Shown here: in pieces, positions 42,801 through 52,400 of the stretch | How the letters are laid out: the number at the start of each line of letters is the position of its first letter | Position numbering within the stretch: position 1 is the first letter of the stretch | Translations under genes and position numbers: made by a program | Origin: Neisseriaceae bacterium | Lineage (GTDB): Bacteria > Pseudomonadota > Gammaproteobacteria > Burkholderiales > Neisseriaceae | NCBI GenBank assembly: GCA_017991555.1 | Contig: JAGOQM010000001.1 | Coordinates: 62,001 to 126,000, forward strand | Reading direction: 5' to 3' | Length of the DNA stretch: 64,000 bases | Notes under the pieces: generated by a model | Told to the model about the DNA's origin: nothing | What the model saw: only the letters and a program-made list of their open reading frames with translations | Database searches by the model: none

Positions 42801-43835
42801 ATGTTTTTAAGTGATTTTGATTTTGAATTGCCCGAAGCGTTAATTGCCCAACACCCGCCTGAAGTGCGGGGCAGCAGCCGTTTGTTGGTGGCCCTAACGG
42901 GGCAAGAACGCCTTGATCAGTGTTTTACTGATTTCCCTGATTATCTAGCAGCCGGTGACGTTTTGGTGTTTAACAACACTAAGGTGATTAAAGCCCGTTT
43001 GTTTGGTCAAAAGGCCAGCGGGGGCAAAATCGAAGCGCTGGTGGAGCGCGTTTTGGACGAACATGAGGTGTTGGCCCACGTGCGCGCGTCTAAGTCGCCT
43101 AAGGAAGGCACCGAATTGGTGTTTGAAGGCGGCGTGACGGCGATCATGCAGGGCCGCGAAGGTGAGCTGTTTCGCCTGCGCTTTGTGAGCGACACCGAAA
43201 CCACTTGGGACATTCTAGAGCGGGTGGGCCATTTGCCGTTGCCGCCTTATATTGAGCGCAGCGCCGATGACGACGACGATGACCGTTACCAAACTGTGTA
43301 TGCCGCGCATCAAGGCGCGGTGGCGGCCCCAACCGCGGGCTTGCACTTTACCGACGACGTTCTGGCGGCGATTAAGGCCAAAGGCGTTTCTCTGCAGTTT
43401 GTCACCCTGCACGTCGGCGCTGGGACCTTTCAGCCGGTTCGGGAAGAAAACCTAGACAATCATAAAATGCACAGCGAATGGTTTAACATTCCAGAAGAAA
43501 CCGTTGTCGCCATTCAAGCAGCGAAAGCACGGGGCAATAAAGTGTGGGCCGTTGGCACCACCAGCATGCGCTCTTTGGAAGCCGGCTCGGTGGGTGGTAC
43601 CCTAAAAGCAGGGAGCCAAGAAACCGACATTTTCATTACTCCTGGCTATCAGTTCAATACGGTTGATGGGTTATTGACCAACTTTCATTTGCCTAAGTCA
43701 ACGCTGTTGATGTTGGTGAGCGCTTTTGCCGGCTACGACGAAATGAAGGCGATTTATCAGCACGCCATTGACCAAAAATATCGCTTTTTTAGCTACGGCG
43801 ACGCCATGTTGCTGAGCTTAAAAGCCCATAAGTAA
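42801..43835 (+). CDS. queA: tRNA preQ1(34) S-adenosylmethionine ribosyltransferase-isomerase
   Basis: A 344-residue enzyme that transfers ribose from SAM to preQ1 in tRNA, giving epoxyqueuosine. Start [20 protein letters not shown], then [23 protein letters not shown] with [10 protein letters not shown], and the C-terminal [18 protein letters not shown]. Length is standard. Followed by a DUF971 gene. Confidence 0.96.
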   Translation: MFLSDFDFELPEALIAQHPPEVRGSSRLLVALTGQERLDQCFTDFPDYLAAGDVLVFNNTKVIKARLFGQKASGGKIEALVERVLDEHEVLAHVRASKSPKEGTELVFEGGVTAIMQGREGELFRLRFVSDTETTWDILERVGHLPLPPYIERSADDDDDDRYQTVYAAHQGAVAAPTAGLHFTDDVLAAIKAKGVSLQFVTLHVGAGTFQPVREENLDNHKMHSEWFNIPEETVVAIQAAKARGNKVWAVGTTSMRSLEAGSVGGTLKAGSQETDIFITPGYQFNTVDGLLTNFHLPKSTLLMLVSAFAGYDEMKAIYQHAIDQKYRFFSYGDAMLLSLKAHK

Positions 43836-43863
43836 TTTTGCATCGCATCAAAAAGGACATCAC

Positions 43864-44229
43864 ATGAGTTTAAAAGTGCCACAAGAGGTTCGTTTGAGCC
43901 CAGAAAAAAACACCTTAACCTTGGTTTATGAAGGTCAGTCTTACGCCTTGCCAGCAGAGTATCTGCGCGTGTATTCGCCCAGTGCCGAAGTGCGCGGCCA
44001 CGGCGTGGGTCAGGAAACCTTACAGGTGGGCAAGCGTAAAGTGTTGATCTTGGCTTTAGAAACCATGGGCAACTATGCCTTAAAAATCACCTACAGCGAC
44101 GGCCACGATAGCGGCCTCTACGACTGGAACTATCTGTATGACTTGGCGCTGAACCAGGCTGACCATTGGCAGGATTACCTTGGCCGCCTTGACGCCGCCG
44201 GCGCGAGCCGTGACGTTGTGGTTCACTAA
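43864..44229 (+). CDS. DUF971 (GBBH-like) domain protein
   Basis: A 121-residue protein with the DUF971 / gamma-butyrobetaine hydroxylase N-terminal-like domain (LPAEYLRVYSPSAEVRGHG ... YALKITYSDGHDSGLYDW). In Neisseria and other betaproteobacteria it is often encoded near ubiE, which lies 1.3 kb downstream. It may handle Fe-S clusters or iron, but this is unproven. Good ribosome binding site AAAAGGACATC. Confidence 0.88.
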   Translation: MSLKVPQEVRLSPEKNTLTLVYEGQSYALPAEYLRVYSPSAEVRGHGVGQETLQVGKRKVLILALETMGNYALKITYSDGHDSGLYDWNYLYDLALNQADHWQDYLGRLDAAGASRDVVVH

Positions 44230-44237
44230 GGGGCCGT

Positions 44238-44861
44238 ATGCTTGATGCCGTCTTCGCCCAGTATCAGGGCTATGCCACCATTGACATCGTGTTGGAAATC
44301 ATTGCCAGCATAGCGGGGGTGATGAGCGTGGTGTATGCCAGTAAAAACAGCGTGAAAGTGTTTCCTGTTGGCCTGATCAGTACCGGCCTATTCGTGTACT
44401 TATTGTTTAAGTGGGGCCTGTTTGGCGACATGATCATCAATGCTTATTATGTGCTGATGGGCCTGTATGGCTGGCATCATTGGGGCAAGCAGGTTGGCGA
44501 TCAGGACGTGGTTCAAATTGGCCGTGCCGACGCCCATGAGTACCGTATTTCGGCGTTGATCGTGACGGCCAGCATGGCTGTCGTGGTGCTGGTGTACGTG
44601 TGGTTAGAGCGCTTTAACGTTTGGTGGGCGTACGTCGACACTTTAACCACCGGCCTGTTTTTTATGGCGATGTGGCTGATGACGCGCAAAAAGATTGAGC
44701 ATTGGCTGCTGTGGATTGTGGCGAACGTGTTGTCGGTGTTCATGTACTTTGAAAAAGGCTATGTGTTCACCAGTATTCAATACATTTTCTTTACCTTTAT
44801 TGCCATTTGGGGTTACACACAATGGAGCAAAAGCTTGCGCAAACGGCTACAGACTGTTTAA
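44238..44861 (+). CDS. pnuC: PnuC-type nicotinamide riboside transporter
   Basis: A 207-residue membrane protein with about seven segments and the PnuC pattern (SVVYASKNSVKVFPVGLISTG-like stretch, YYVLMGLYGWHHW, YVDTLTTGLFFMAMWLMTRKKIEHW). PnuC proteins let nicotinamide riboside enter by facilitated diffusion, trapped by phosphorylation. The kinase gene overlaps its 3' end by 40 bp, a strong functional link. Confidence 0.92.
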   Translation: MLDAVFAQYQGYATIDIVLEIIASIAGVMSVVYASKNSVKVFPVGLISTGLFVYLLFKWGLFGDMIINAYYVLMGLYGWHHWGKQVGDQDVVQIGRADAHEYRISALIVTASMAVVVLVYVWLERFNVWWAYVDTLTTGLFFMAMWLMTRKKIEHWLLWIVANVLSVFMYFEKGYVFTSIQYIFFTFIAIWGYTQWSKSLRKRLQTV

Positions 44862-45394
44862 AGTTTGTGGTTTATGGCCCTGAGTCGACCGGTAAAACCA
44901 CTTTGGCACGACAGTTGGCCGAGCACTATCACACGCAATGGGTGCCTGAGTTTTCACGCGATTATTTACAAGAAAAATGGGATTTAACTCAAACTATTTG
45001 TGAAGAATCCGACCTGTTGCCCATTGCCCTAGGGCAGATGGCGGCTGAAAATGCCGCGGCGGCTCAGGCGAACCGGGTGCTGTTTTTAGACACCAATGTC
45101 CGCACCACGGTGTTGTACGCCCATCATTATTATGGCCGCTGCGCACAGTGGCTAACCGATTTAATCGCGTCGCAAACGTACACTTTGTACTTTTTAACCG
45201 ACATAGATGTGCCCTGGGTGGCCGACGATTTACGCGATCAGCCGCAGGAGCGTGCGCAGCTGTTTGCCAAATTTAAGGCCGACCTACAGGCACACGGTTT
45301 ACCCTATGTGTTGTTGCAAGGCGATGAGGCCAGCCGGTTAGCAGCGGCTATTGCGGTGGTGGATGCCCATTTGGCTGGCGTGTGGAATGCTTGA
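44822..45394 (+). CDS. NadR-like nicotinamide riboside kinase
   Basis: A 190-residue P-loop kinase (GPESTGKTTLA at about 19-29) matching the C-terminal domain of NadR, with WVPEFSRDYLQEKW and FLDTNVRTTVLYAHHYYG. The NadR repressor and NMN adenylyltransferase domains are absent. It would phosphorylate nicotinamide riboside to NMN. The ATG lies within pnuC, 40 bp before its stop, in another frame. With pnuC it forms a compact NAD-salvage pair; nadE is at 52401. Confidence 0.88.
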   Translation: MEQKLAQTATDCLKFVVYGPESTGKTTLARQLAEHYHTQWVPEFSRDYLQEKWDLTQTICEESDLLPIALGQMAAENAAAAQANRVLFLDTNVRTTVLYAHHYYGRCAQWLTDLIASQTYTLYFLTDIDVPWVADDLRDQPQERAQLFAKFKADLQAHGLPYVLLQGDEASRLAAAIAVVDAHLAGVWNA

Positions 45395-45476
45395 TTTAAG
45401 TCGCAAGGATGGCCAATTTTCGGCAAAAAGCGAAGAAAAGATTCAGGCCAAGGGCCTGTGTGGGTTGAAAATACAT

Positions 45477-45482
45477 TATAAT
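45477..45482 (+). promoter_or_regulatory. -10 box upstream of ubiE
   Basis: TATAAT at about 45477-45482, 60 bp before the ubiE start; TTGAAA is too close (8 bp) to be its -35, so the promoter assignment is weak. Confidence 0.35.
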
Positions 45483-45542
45483 GGCCCAATAAAATCATGT
45501 GAGCGGCTGGTTAGCCAGCACAGAATAAAGGATTAATGCCCT

Positions 45543-46313
45543 ATGAACGAGCAAAATCAGCAAGACCCTCAAAAACAAGCGACGCCAGAGACCCACTTTG
45601 GCTACCAAACCGTGGCTGAAGCCGAAAAGGCCAGTAAAGTCGCGGAAGTGTTTCACTCGGTGGCGACCAAATACGACATCATGAACGACATCATGTCTGG
45701 CGGCCTGCACCGCGTGTGGAAGCATTTTACCCTCAACACTGCGCCGGTTAAAAAGGGCGACAAAGTGTTGGACATTGCGGGCGGCACCGGCGATCTAGCC
45801 AAGGGCTGGGCCAAGCGCGTCGGCAAAACTGGTGAGGTTTGGCTGACCGACATTAACTCGTCTATGTTGACCGTAGGGCGTGACCGTTTATTGGATCAAG
45901 GCATTGTGTTGCCAGTTTCACTGGCCGATGCAGAAAAACTGCCGTTCCCAGACAATTACTTTAACCTTGTGTCGGTGGCTTTCGGCTTACGCAACATGAC
46001 CCACAAAGATCAGGCCTTGGCCGAAATGTATCGCGTGTTAAAGCCCGGTGGGACCTTGTTGGTGTTGGAGTTTTCTAAAGTATACAAACCGATTAAGCCG
46101 TTTTACGACTTTTATTCGTTTAAGTTCTTACCGGTGATGGGCAACTTGGTGGCCAAAGACGCAGAGAGCTATCAGTATCTGGCCGAATCCATCCGCATGC
46201 ACCCTGATCAAGAAACCTTGAAACAGATTATGCTAGACGTTGGTTTTGACGCCGTGGATTACCACAACCTAAGTGCTGGCATTGTGGCCTTGCATAAGGG
46301 CGTGAAGTATTAA
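45543..46313 (+). CDS. ubiE: ubiquinone/menaquinone biosynthesis C-methyltransferase
   Basis: A 256-residue SAM-dependent methyltransferase. [24 protein letters not shown], the SAM loop [15 protein letters not shown], and [24 protein letters not shown] are family signatures. It methylates demethylmenaquinone and the benzoquinol precursor of ubiquinone. Single gene with a strong terminator at 46351. Confidence 0.96.
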   Translation: MNEQNQQDPQKQATPETHFGYQTVAEAEKASKVAEVFHSVATKYDIMNDIMSGGLHRVWKHFTLNTAPVKKGDKVLDIAGGTGDLAKGWAKRVGKTGEVWLTDINSSMLTVGRDRLLDQGIVLPVSLADAEKLPFPDNYFNLVSVAFGLRNMTHKDQALAEMYRVLKPGGTLLVLEFSKVYKPIKPFYDFYSFKFLPVMGNLVAKDAESYQYLAESIRMHPDQETLKQIMLDVGFDAVDYHNLSAGIVALHKGVKY

Positions 46314-46350
46314 TCAATACTGGTTTTGAGCCTTTGGGCTTAAACGAGCC

Positions 46351-46377
46351 AAACCCAGCCTGCGGCTGGGTTTTTTT
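46351..46377 (+). terminator. terminator of ubiE
   Basis: AACCCAGCC-TGC-GGCTGGGTT followed by seven T. Confidence 0.9.
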
Positions 46378-46480
46378 ATGGCTTTGGTTTTTAGGGGCCG
46401 TTTTAATCCAAGCGGCGTTGGCGGCGCCAAAAAAACTCGCTCCGAAGAGCGAATGGGTGAGGTTTAAGCAGGTCGCTGAT

Positions 46481-47884
46481 TTAACATTCAATCACGCTGA
46501 CCGATACCGCAATGGCCTTACGCTTCAGCGTGGTGGCCAGGCCGGCTAAAGAGGTCTCTTTATACGTGGATTTCATGTCGCGGCCGGTTTGCAGCATGGT
46601 CTTGATGACCATGTCGAGGGTGACCTTTTTGTGAGTGCCGTCTTCGAGCAGCGACAAAGCGCCCAGCTTAATCGCTTTTTCAGCAGCAATGCCGTTGCGT
46701 TCAATACAGGGAATCTGTACTAGGCCGGCCACGGGGTCGCAGGTGAGGCCCAAGTGGTGTTCCATCGCCATTTCGGCGGCGTTTTCAATTTGTGCCAGTG
46801 TGCCGCCGCTGACCGCCGAAAAGGCGCCTGCGGCCATCGAGCAGGCCACGCCCACTTCGCCCTGGCAGCCGACGTCCGCGCCAGAAATAGACGCGTTGTT
46901 TTTATACAGAATGCCGATCACGCCGGCGGTCAATAAAAAGTCGGCAATGGTGTCGTCATTGGCGTTGGGGTGGAAGTTGGCAAAGTATTTGAGGACGGAG
47001 GGAATGATGCCGGCGGCACCGTTGGTCGGCGCCGTCACCACACGGCCACCAGCCGCGTTTTCTTCATTCACTGCCATGGCGTACACCATCGGCCAAAGTT
47101 GGGTGTTGATTTGGCCATTCTCACGCAGCGACGAAATTTTTTCGGCCAGTGCTGGCGCTCGGCGGGTGACGTTGAGCCCACCGGGCAAAATGCCTTTAAT
47201 GGTTAAGCCACGATCAATACAGGCGAACATGGTGTCTTTAATCTGGCGGATGCCGGCTTTGACGGTGGCCTCATCGCGCCCGCACAGGGCGACCTCGTTG
47301 GCCATAACCAGCTCGCTTACGGTGAGGTTGTGCTCGGCGCACAGGGCAAATAGCTCAGTGGCGTTGCTAAAGGGGTAAGGAACCGTCACGGCGTCGGCAT
47401 TTTCTTGCCCGAAGGCTTCGTCGGTGACAATAAAGCCCCCGCCAATCGAGTAGAAAACCTGGCTGACAAGCTTGTTCTCTTGGCCATCATAGGCAATAAA
47501 ACACAGGCCATTAGGGTGTTTGGGCAACGACTCAGTCATGCAAATCACTAGGTCGCGGGCGACCTCAAAATGAATGCTTTTTTCGGGGGTTAGCTGTAAG
47601 ACGGCTTGGCTATTGATGTTTTCAAGACGTTGCGAAATAGTATTGAGGTCGATGTCGTTTGGTAAGCTGCCTTCTAAGCCCAATAATAGGGCATCAAAGG
47701 TTGCGTGACCAATGCCGGTGAGGGCCAAAGAGCCATAGACTTCAACGGCAATGCGTTCCGTCGCAGCAAGGCGGTCGGTTTTTTGTAGTAACTCGACAAA
47801 GGCGACGGCGGCCTTCATCGGGCCAACGGTGTGAGAACTAGAGGGGCCAAGGCCCACTTTGAAAATATCAAAAATACTAATCAT
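46481..47884 (-). CDS. sdaA: L-serine ammonia-lyase, single-chain Fe-S type
   Basis: A 467-residue enzyme deaminating L-serine to pyruvate. SIFDIFKVGLGPSSSHTVGPMKAA starts the beta domain; the alpha domain has the [4Fe-4S] cysteines in DVGCQGEVGVACSMAAG and LTCDPVAGLVQIPCIERN. Length fits the fused (E. coli SdaA/SdaB) form. No serine transporter is adjacent. A 258-bp gap on its upstream side separates it from the SIMPL gene. Confidence 0.96.
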   Translation of the reverse strand: MISIFDIFKVGLGPSSSHTVGPMKAAVAFVELLQKTDRLAATERIAVEVYGSLALTGIGHATFDALLLGLEGSLPNDIDLNTISQRLENINSQAVLQLTPEKSIHFEVARDLVICMTESLPKHPNGLCFIAYDGQENKLVSQVFYSIGGGFIVTDEAFGQENADAVTVPYPFSNATELFALCAEHNLTVSELVMANEVALCGRDEATVKAGIRQIKDTMFACIDRGLTIKGILPGGLNVTRRAPALAEKISSLRENGQINTQLWPMVYAMAVNEENAAGGRVVTAPTNGAAGIIPSVLKYFANFHPNANDDTIADFLLTAGVIGILYKNNASISGADVGCQGEVGVACSMAAGAFSAVSGGTLAQIENAAEMAMEHHLGLTCDPVAGLVQIPCIERNGIAAEKAIKLGALSLLEDGTHKKVTLDMVIKTMLQTGRDMKSTYKETSLAGLATTLKRKAIAVSVSVIEC

Positions 47885-48142
47885 GATTTGCTCCTAGAGA
47901 CGCGGATGACATGGTTGGATGCTTAGTCGACAACCTATTGATTTAAGCCTAGAGTATACACGGTAATGCCGAAAGGCATCAGCATGCCAGCGGGCGAGCG
48001 CTAAATAGCAATGATCTGTTACATGTTGATGGTTCATCTTTAAGTAAAGGAACTTTATTGGGCGTTACCATACTAAATATCGGTAAACTGACGTGCGTGA
48101 CACACGTTAACATCAGATCAATACACAGAAAGTGAATGCATC

Positions 48143-48844
48143 ATGAAGAAAACATTACTGGTACCCGTTATGTTGGGTCTGGGCCTAGGTGCTCAAAACG
48201 TGATGGCCGAAAGCCTAAATTACAACGTGGTGTCGATCAACGAGCAGGTCAGTAAAGAGGTGGTGCGCGACACTTTAAACGTCCGCCTGTCTGTGCGTGA
48301 GGAAGGGCGTGACCCTGCTGTGATTGCTCAAGTGGTCACCAAAAAAATGAATCAGGTGTTGGCTCATGCCAAGGCCTACCCTAAGGTTGAAGTATCGGTC
48401 AGCGGCCGCAGTAGCTATCCGCGCAATAATAAAAAAGATCAAACCATTTGGTACGATCAAGCCACGATTACATTGAAGAGCCAAGACTTCCAGGCCTTGA
48501 ATAAATTGATGGCGGCGGTACAGGCCCAGGCCCAAATTCAGAACATGTATTACTCAGTGTCTGAGAAGAAAATGAAGTCGTTTGAGGAAGACTTAATGAC
48601 GACGGCGATTGAACGCTTTCGTTACAAGGCCAATCACATTGCCAAAGGCTTAGGTGGAAAAGGCTATCGCATTGTCAACATCGACATGGGTTCTACCCCT
48701 GCGTCTTACAATGCGGGTTATGCGCCGAAGTTGATGCGTGCTGCTGCACCGATGATGGATGAAGCGGCAGTAATGGATGCCGAGCCGGGTAATGAGCAGG
48801 TGTCGTTGAGTATTTCAGGACAGGTACAGATCAACGGCCTGTAA
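48143..48844 (+). CDS. SIMPL domain (DUF541) periplasmic protein
   Basis: A 233-residue exported protein with signal peptide ending near NVMAES (about residue 23). The SIMPL/DUF541 pattern follows: RDTLNVRLSVREEGRDPAVIAQVVTKKMN, then VSVSGRSSYP and LKSQDFQALNKLMAAVQ. Homologues (BP26/OMP28, YggE) are periplasmic proteins linked to stress tolerance and oligomer formation. Single gene with terminator. Confidence 0.88.
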   Translation: MKKTLLVPVMLGLGLGAQNVMAESLNYNVVSINEQVSKEVVRDTLNVRLSVREEGRDPAVIAQVVTKKMNQVLAHAKAYPKVEVSVSGRSSYPRNNKKDQTIWYDQATITLKSQDFQALNKLMAAVQAQAQIQNMYYSVSEKKMKSFEEDLMTTAIERFRYKANHIAKGLGGKGYRIVNIDMGSTPASYNAGYAPKLMRAAAPMMDEAAVMDAEPGNEQVSLSISGQVQINGL

Positions 48845-48865
48845 GGCCGTCTGATTTGAAGGTTG

Positions 48866-48890
48866 AAGCCCACCGCTTGCGGTGGGCTTT
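48866..48890 (+). terminator. terminator of the SIMPL gene
   Basis: AAGCCCACCGC with GCGGTGGGCTT, 22 bp after the stop; short T-run. Confidence 0.7.
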
Positions 48891-48922
48891 GTGGTTTCTG
48901 GGTGCCGTCAGAGGGTAATGGT

Positions 48923-49819
48923 TTATAAAGGGTGAGTCAGAAACCACTGGCTTAAGAAGTCTAATAGCGCGCGCAGGGCTTGTGGCATGTGTTTGCGGGA
49001 GGCATAAAGACCGTAAATGCCCATGGGCTGCGGCTGGTAGTCGGTCAGTAATGGTACTAGGGTGCCTGCGGCAAGGGCTTCGCGTACTGAATAGGCCGGT
49101 TGTAAGCTGATGCCGGCATGGGCAAGGGTGGCGCTGAGCAAGACCACCGATTCGTTGGCGCTGAGGTTGCCACTCACCATGACGGCCTCGGGTTCGGTAC
49201 GCTCTAAGTGCTGGAACGGCCAAAGGCTTTGATTGAAGTAGGAATAGGTTAGGCAGTTGTGCTGTGTCAGTTCTGCTAGGCTGTGTGGCATGCCATGCTC
49301 AGCCAAATAGGCGGGCGTGGCACAAAGGATGGAGTGGCAGGTCGCGAGGGGCTTAGCGATGATGTTGGGGTCTAGGTTGTTGGTGATGCGTAGGGCTAAA
49401 TCAATGCGTGATTCGATCAGGTTCACCGCTTGATTGTCGATGTTTAAGTCAATGCGTAGGGCCGGATGCTGTTTTAGAAAGGCCGCTACCGCTGGGGCGA
49501 TGGCCGACTGGCCGAGTGATTGCGAGCAGCTAATGCGTAGCAGGCCATGCAACTCGTGATTATTTTGGTCTTCGATGAGGTCGATTTCAGCGGCCAGCAC
49601 CATGATTTTCTCACAGCGTAACACGGCCTGTTCACCGGCGTCGGTGAGGGTGAGCTTGCGGGTGCTGCGGTGGAGCAGCCGCGCTTTGGCCCAGCGCTCC
49701 ATCGTGGCTAAGTAGCGGGTGACCATGGCGCGCGACATGTCTAAAGCGTCTGCGGCGGCGGAAAGGCTGCCTTTTTCAACAATGGTCAAAAAGACTTTGG
49801 CGGCAGTGAGGCGATCCAT
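48923..49819 (-). CDS. LysR-family transcription regulator
   Basis: A 298-residue regulator of the CrgA/DsdC-like branch: helix-turn-helix at residues 1-60 (KVFLTIVEKGSLSAAADALDMSRAMVTRYLATMER), then an effector domain. Divergent from the MBL-fold gene at 49945 with 125 bp between, which contains GCATATTATGC-like dyad symmetry around 49855. It most likely regulates that gene and itself. Confidence 0.88.
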   Translation of the reverse strand: MDRLTAAKVFLTIVEKGSLSAAADALDMSRAMVTRYLATMERWAKARLLHRSTRKLTLTDAGEQAVLRCEKIMVLAAEIDLIEDQNNHELHGLLRISCSQSLGQSAIAPAVAAFLKQHPALRIDLNIDNQAVNLIESRIDLALRITNNLDPNIIAKPLATCHSILCATPAYLAEHGMPHSLAELTQHNCLTYSYFNQSLWPFQHLERTEPEAVMVSGNLSANESVVLLSATLAHAGISLQPAYSVREALAAGTLVPLLTDYQPQPMGIYGLYASRKHMPQALRALLDFLSQWFLTHPL

Positions 49820-49944
49820 GCTTGATATGCTCGTTTTATGAAATAGACTGGTGCATATTATGCGGTTTTTTAAACGATTTATGCAACCTATAATGAATTC
49901 AGCTTGGTTATACCATCATATAAATACACAGAAAAGAGGTTGCG

Positions 49945-50814
49945 ATGTTAAAAAAAATGTTATTGGGCACGGTTTTAGCCAGTGCCATGAGCATGAGTGT
50001 GGCGGCGCAGTTGAGCCTGTCGGTTTACAATCCAGGTGAAAACAGCGTGTTTCCAGTGTCGTCGAACATGATCAGCGGCGAAACTGAAGTCGCGTTGATT
50101 GACGCCCAGTTTCAAAAAAATGACGCTGAAGCCTTGGTGCAGCAAATTAAGGCCACGGGTAAAAAACTAACCACGGTGTACATTAGCCATTCAGACCCCG
50201 ATTTTTATTTTGGCCTCGACGTCATTAAAGCGGCGTTTCCAGAGGCAAAGATTGTGGCCACGCCGGCAACGGTGAAGGCCATTAAGGCCACGCAAGCGGC
50301 TAAGGTCGCCTATTGGGCGCCGATGATGAAAGAGAATGCGCCGAACCGCATTGTGGTGCCAGAAGTGTTGCCCACAGACTACTTTACCGTTGACGGTGAA
50401 CGTATTGAAGTGAAAGGGCTGAGGGGGCCGAATCCAGCTGAAACCTATTTATGGGTGCCCGATTTAAAAGCGGTGGTGGGTGGCGTGGTGGTGTATGGTG
50501 ACAATATGCACGTTTGGCTGGCCGATGCACAAACCAAAGCCGCACGACAGCACTGGCGTGACACGCTGCAAAGCATTGTGGCGCTAAAGCCTGAAGTGGT
50601 GGTGCCGGGGCACTTTTTACCGGGCGCAGCCCAAAACCTGACGTCGGTTCGCTTTACCGATGGCTATTTGGCCAAGGTCGAATCGTTGTTGCCCAAAACC
50701 AAAAATTCGGCCGAATTAGTGCAGGGTTTAACCCGTGCCTATCCTGAATTTGCGGTGGGTGATGATGTGGCTTTAGGTGCAAGAGTATTGAAGGGGGAGA
50801 TGCAATGGCCTTAG
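49945..50814 (+). CDS. exported MBL-fold metallo-hydrolase-like protein
   Basis: A 289-residue protein with a signal peptide (cleavage near SVAAQ, about residue 21) and a metallo-beta-lactamase fold: the strand TTVYISHSDPDFYFG at 76-90 corresponds to motif 2 (H-x-[HED]-x-D-H), with His82, Asp84 and Asp86, but Phe87 where the last His is normally found. Motif 4 is PGHFLPG; the motif-3 His is not evident (LRGPNPAETYLW). Metal binding may be altered. Regulated presumably by the divergent LysR. Substrate unknown. Confidence 0.8.
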   Translation: MLKKMLLGTVLASAMSMSVAAQLSLSVYNPGENSVFPVSSNMISGETEVALIDAQFQKNDAEALVQQIKATGKKLTTVYISHSDPDFYFGLDVIKAAFPEAKIVATPATVKAIKATQAAKVAYWAPMMKENAPNRIVVPEVLPTDYFTVDGERIEVKGLRGPNPAETYLWVPDLKAVVGGVVVYGDNMHVWLADAQTKAARQHWRDTLQSIVALKPEVVVPGHFLPGAAQNLTSVRFTDGYLAKVESLLPKTKNSAELVQGLTRAYPEFAVGDDVALGARVLKGEMQWP

Positions 50815-50840
50815 GCCTTGCTTGATGTGTGTTAAGGGTT

Positions 50841-50872
50841 CGGTCTAGGCGTGTTGCCTAGACCGTTTTTTT
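50841..50872. terminator. terminator between MBL and LysE genes
   Basis: CGGTCTAGGC (50841-50850) with GCCTAGACCG (50856-50865), then seven T; convergent genes. Confidence 0.85.
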
Positions 50873-50879
50873 ATGGGGT

Positions 50880-51488
50880 TTAAGCCATAAAAAGCTGCTG
50901 CCATAGCATCCACAGCGCGGAAACAATCAGGGCGGCGCCTAAAAATTGGTTAAACCAGCGAATGTAGCGCGGTTGGTTAAGCAGGGCGCGCATTTTGGCG
51001 CCAACGATGGCCCAAGCCAATAAGGATAGGTAACACACCACGAGATAAATGGCCGCGAACACCCAGATGGGCGTCATCGTGTTGGCCTGGCTAAATAGAG
51101 ACACGCCGGAAGCACAGGCAATCCAAGCTTTGGGATTTAACCACTGTAGCAAGGCGCCTTGGCCAAAGTTTGGCACTGGACGCTGGATGGCTTGGATGGC
51201 GGGTGTGGATCGCGCAATTTTGAGGCCGACATAAACCAGGAACACCGTGCCGACTACGGTGAGCGTGGTCAAGAACAAGGGGTGGCTGTTAATCAACTGC
51301 ATGAGGCCGATGCTGACGGTGAGCAACAGGGCGATAAAGCCTAAGACGGCGCCCCAAATAAAGCCGTGGGTGGCGCGTACGCCATGGGTGGTACCAGAAG
51401 ACAGAATGACCATATTGACGGGGCCCGGTGTAATGGACATGGTGAGGGCAAAGATGGCCATGGCCAGCATCGTTGAAAAGGAAAGCAT
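50880..51488 (-). CDS. LysE/RhtB-family amino-acid exporter
   Basis: A 202-residue membrane protein with six segments. The N-terminal TPGPVNMVILSSG and the WLNPKAWIACASGVSLF motif in the middle are typical of LysE/RhtB translocators that export amino acids or their analogues. Substrate not readable. 270 bp of gene-free sequence separates it from lolA. Confidence 0.9.
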   Translation of the reverse strand: MLSFSTMLAMAIFALTMSITPGPVNMVILSSGTTHGVRATHGFIWGAVLGFIALLLTVSIGLMQLINSHPLFLTTLTVVGTVFLVYVGLKIARSTPAIQAIQRPVPNFGQGALLQWLNPKAWIACASGVSLFSQANTMTPIWVFAAIYLVVCYLSLLAWAIVGAKMRALLNQPRYIRWFNQFLGAALIVSALWMLWQQLFMA

Positions 51489-51722
51489 GAGTGCCTAACA
51501 GGGTGGTTGAGTGAGGGCGTGGTTAACGTAGGAGCGTGAGGAGCAGCGTACCTGAATTTGATGGGTTTGCAGCAAAATTGTGGTGAGGTGAGCCTTAAAA
51601 GCAACAGGCTAAGCGGTTTGACGCACAAGGGGATTGATTTATGCCGCAAAGTATAGGCGCAGCGAAGCCTATGCCCGATGAGGGTGTCAGGTAGGCCAGC
51701 ACGAACCTGAAGCTGCGGGCAC

Positions 51723-51748
51723 AAAAAAGCCCAGCAATGCTGGGCTTT
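51723..51748 (-). terminator. terminator of lolA
   Basis: AAAGCCCAGC (51726-51735) with GCTGGGCTTT (51739-51748), and TTTTTTG on the minus strand. Confidence 0.85.
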
Positions 51749-51762
51749 GGGGTTTAATCAAC

Positions 51763-52380
51763 TTAGTTTTCCAATACGTCTACGCCTTTAGGCGGGGTAA
51801 ACTTAAAGCTGCTGGGACTAAGCTTGGCGTCGGTTTTTAAGCCAGAGAACGTCAGCTTGGTCTCGTTGCCAAAGTTGTCTTTTAGCTGCATTTGGTTCAG
51901 CTCGCGGCCTTTAAAGCCTAAGCGAATGAACTGATAGCTGCCATCTGGGTTTTTAGGCGTGGCCTTAACGTACTCAATGCCGCCTTCGTTGCCGTCTTCC
52001 AGCAAGGTGTATTGGCTGTCTAAGGAGCCTTTGTTAGACAAAATCGCCGCAGGGCTGTCGCCCAGGGCCGTGTTTTGCTTGGTTTTGGTCACCTGGGCTA
52101 GGTCGACGTCGTGTAGCCAGATGGTTTTGCCATCGCCCACAATCACCTGTTGGTAAGGCTTGTTGTAGGTCCATTTAAATAGGTTGGGCCGTAAAATTTG
52201 GAACTGGCCGCTGCTGCGCTTGGTGCTTTTTTTATTGGTCACCACTTGGCTGAACTGGCCGCTCATGCCTTGGGCCGAGTCGTTAAACTGCTTTAAAGTA
52301 TCAATGGCGCCGGCATGGGCGGTGGCCAAGCTCAGGCCTAAAGCGCCAGTGCCCAAGAGGGTGGTGATTTTTTTTAGCAT
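51763..52380 (-). CDS. lolA: outer-membrane lipoprotein carrier LolA
   Basis: A 205-residue periplasmic chaperone that ferries lipoproteins from LolCDE to LolB. The ATG complementary to 52378-52380 follows AAGGAACCCT; signal peptide ends at AHAGA (about residue 24). GQFSQVVTNKKSTKRSSGQFQILRPNLFKWTYNKPYQQ (seen in two stretches) is the characteristic LolA core. Lies 21 bp after nadE; probably one transcript. Confidence 0.93.
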   Translation of the reverse strand: MLKKITTLLGTGALGLSLATAHAGAIDTLKQFNDSAQGMSGQFSQVVTNKKSTKRSSGQFQILRPNLFKWTYNKPYQQVIVGDGKTIWLHDVDLAQVTKTKQNTALGDSPAAILSNKGSLDSQYTLLEDGNEGGIEYVKATPKNPDGSYQFIRLGFKGRELNQMQLKDNFGNETKLTFSGLKTDAKLSPSSFKFTPPKGVDVLEN

Positions 52381-52400
52381 AGGGTTCCTTTCAAAGAGGC

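Noticed and set aside
46635..47378. 247-residue plus-strand frame opposite sdaA
   Set aside because: Antisense to a clearly real gene; composition and lack of motifs show it is a shadow.
48844..48856. Neisseria-type DNA uptake sequence (GCCGTCTGA at 48846)
   Set aside because: Last base of the 10-mer differs and I did not see it recurring as an abundant dialect in the window; a motif count over the genome is needed.
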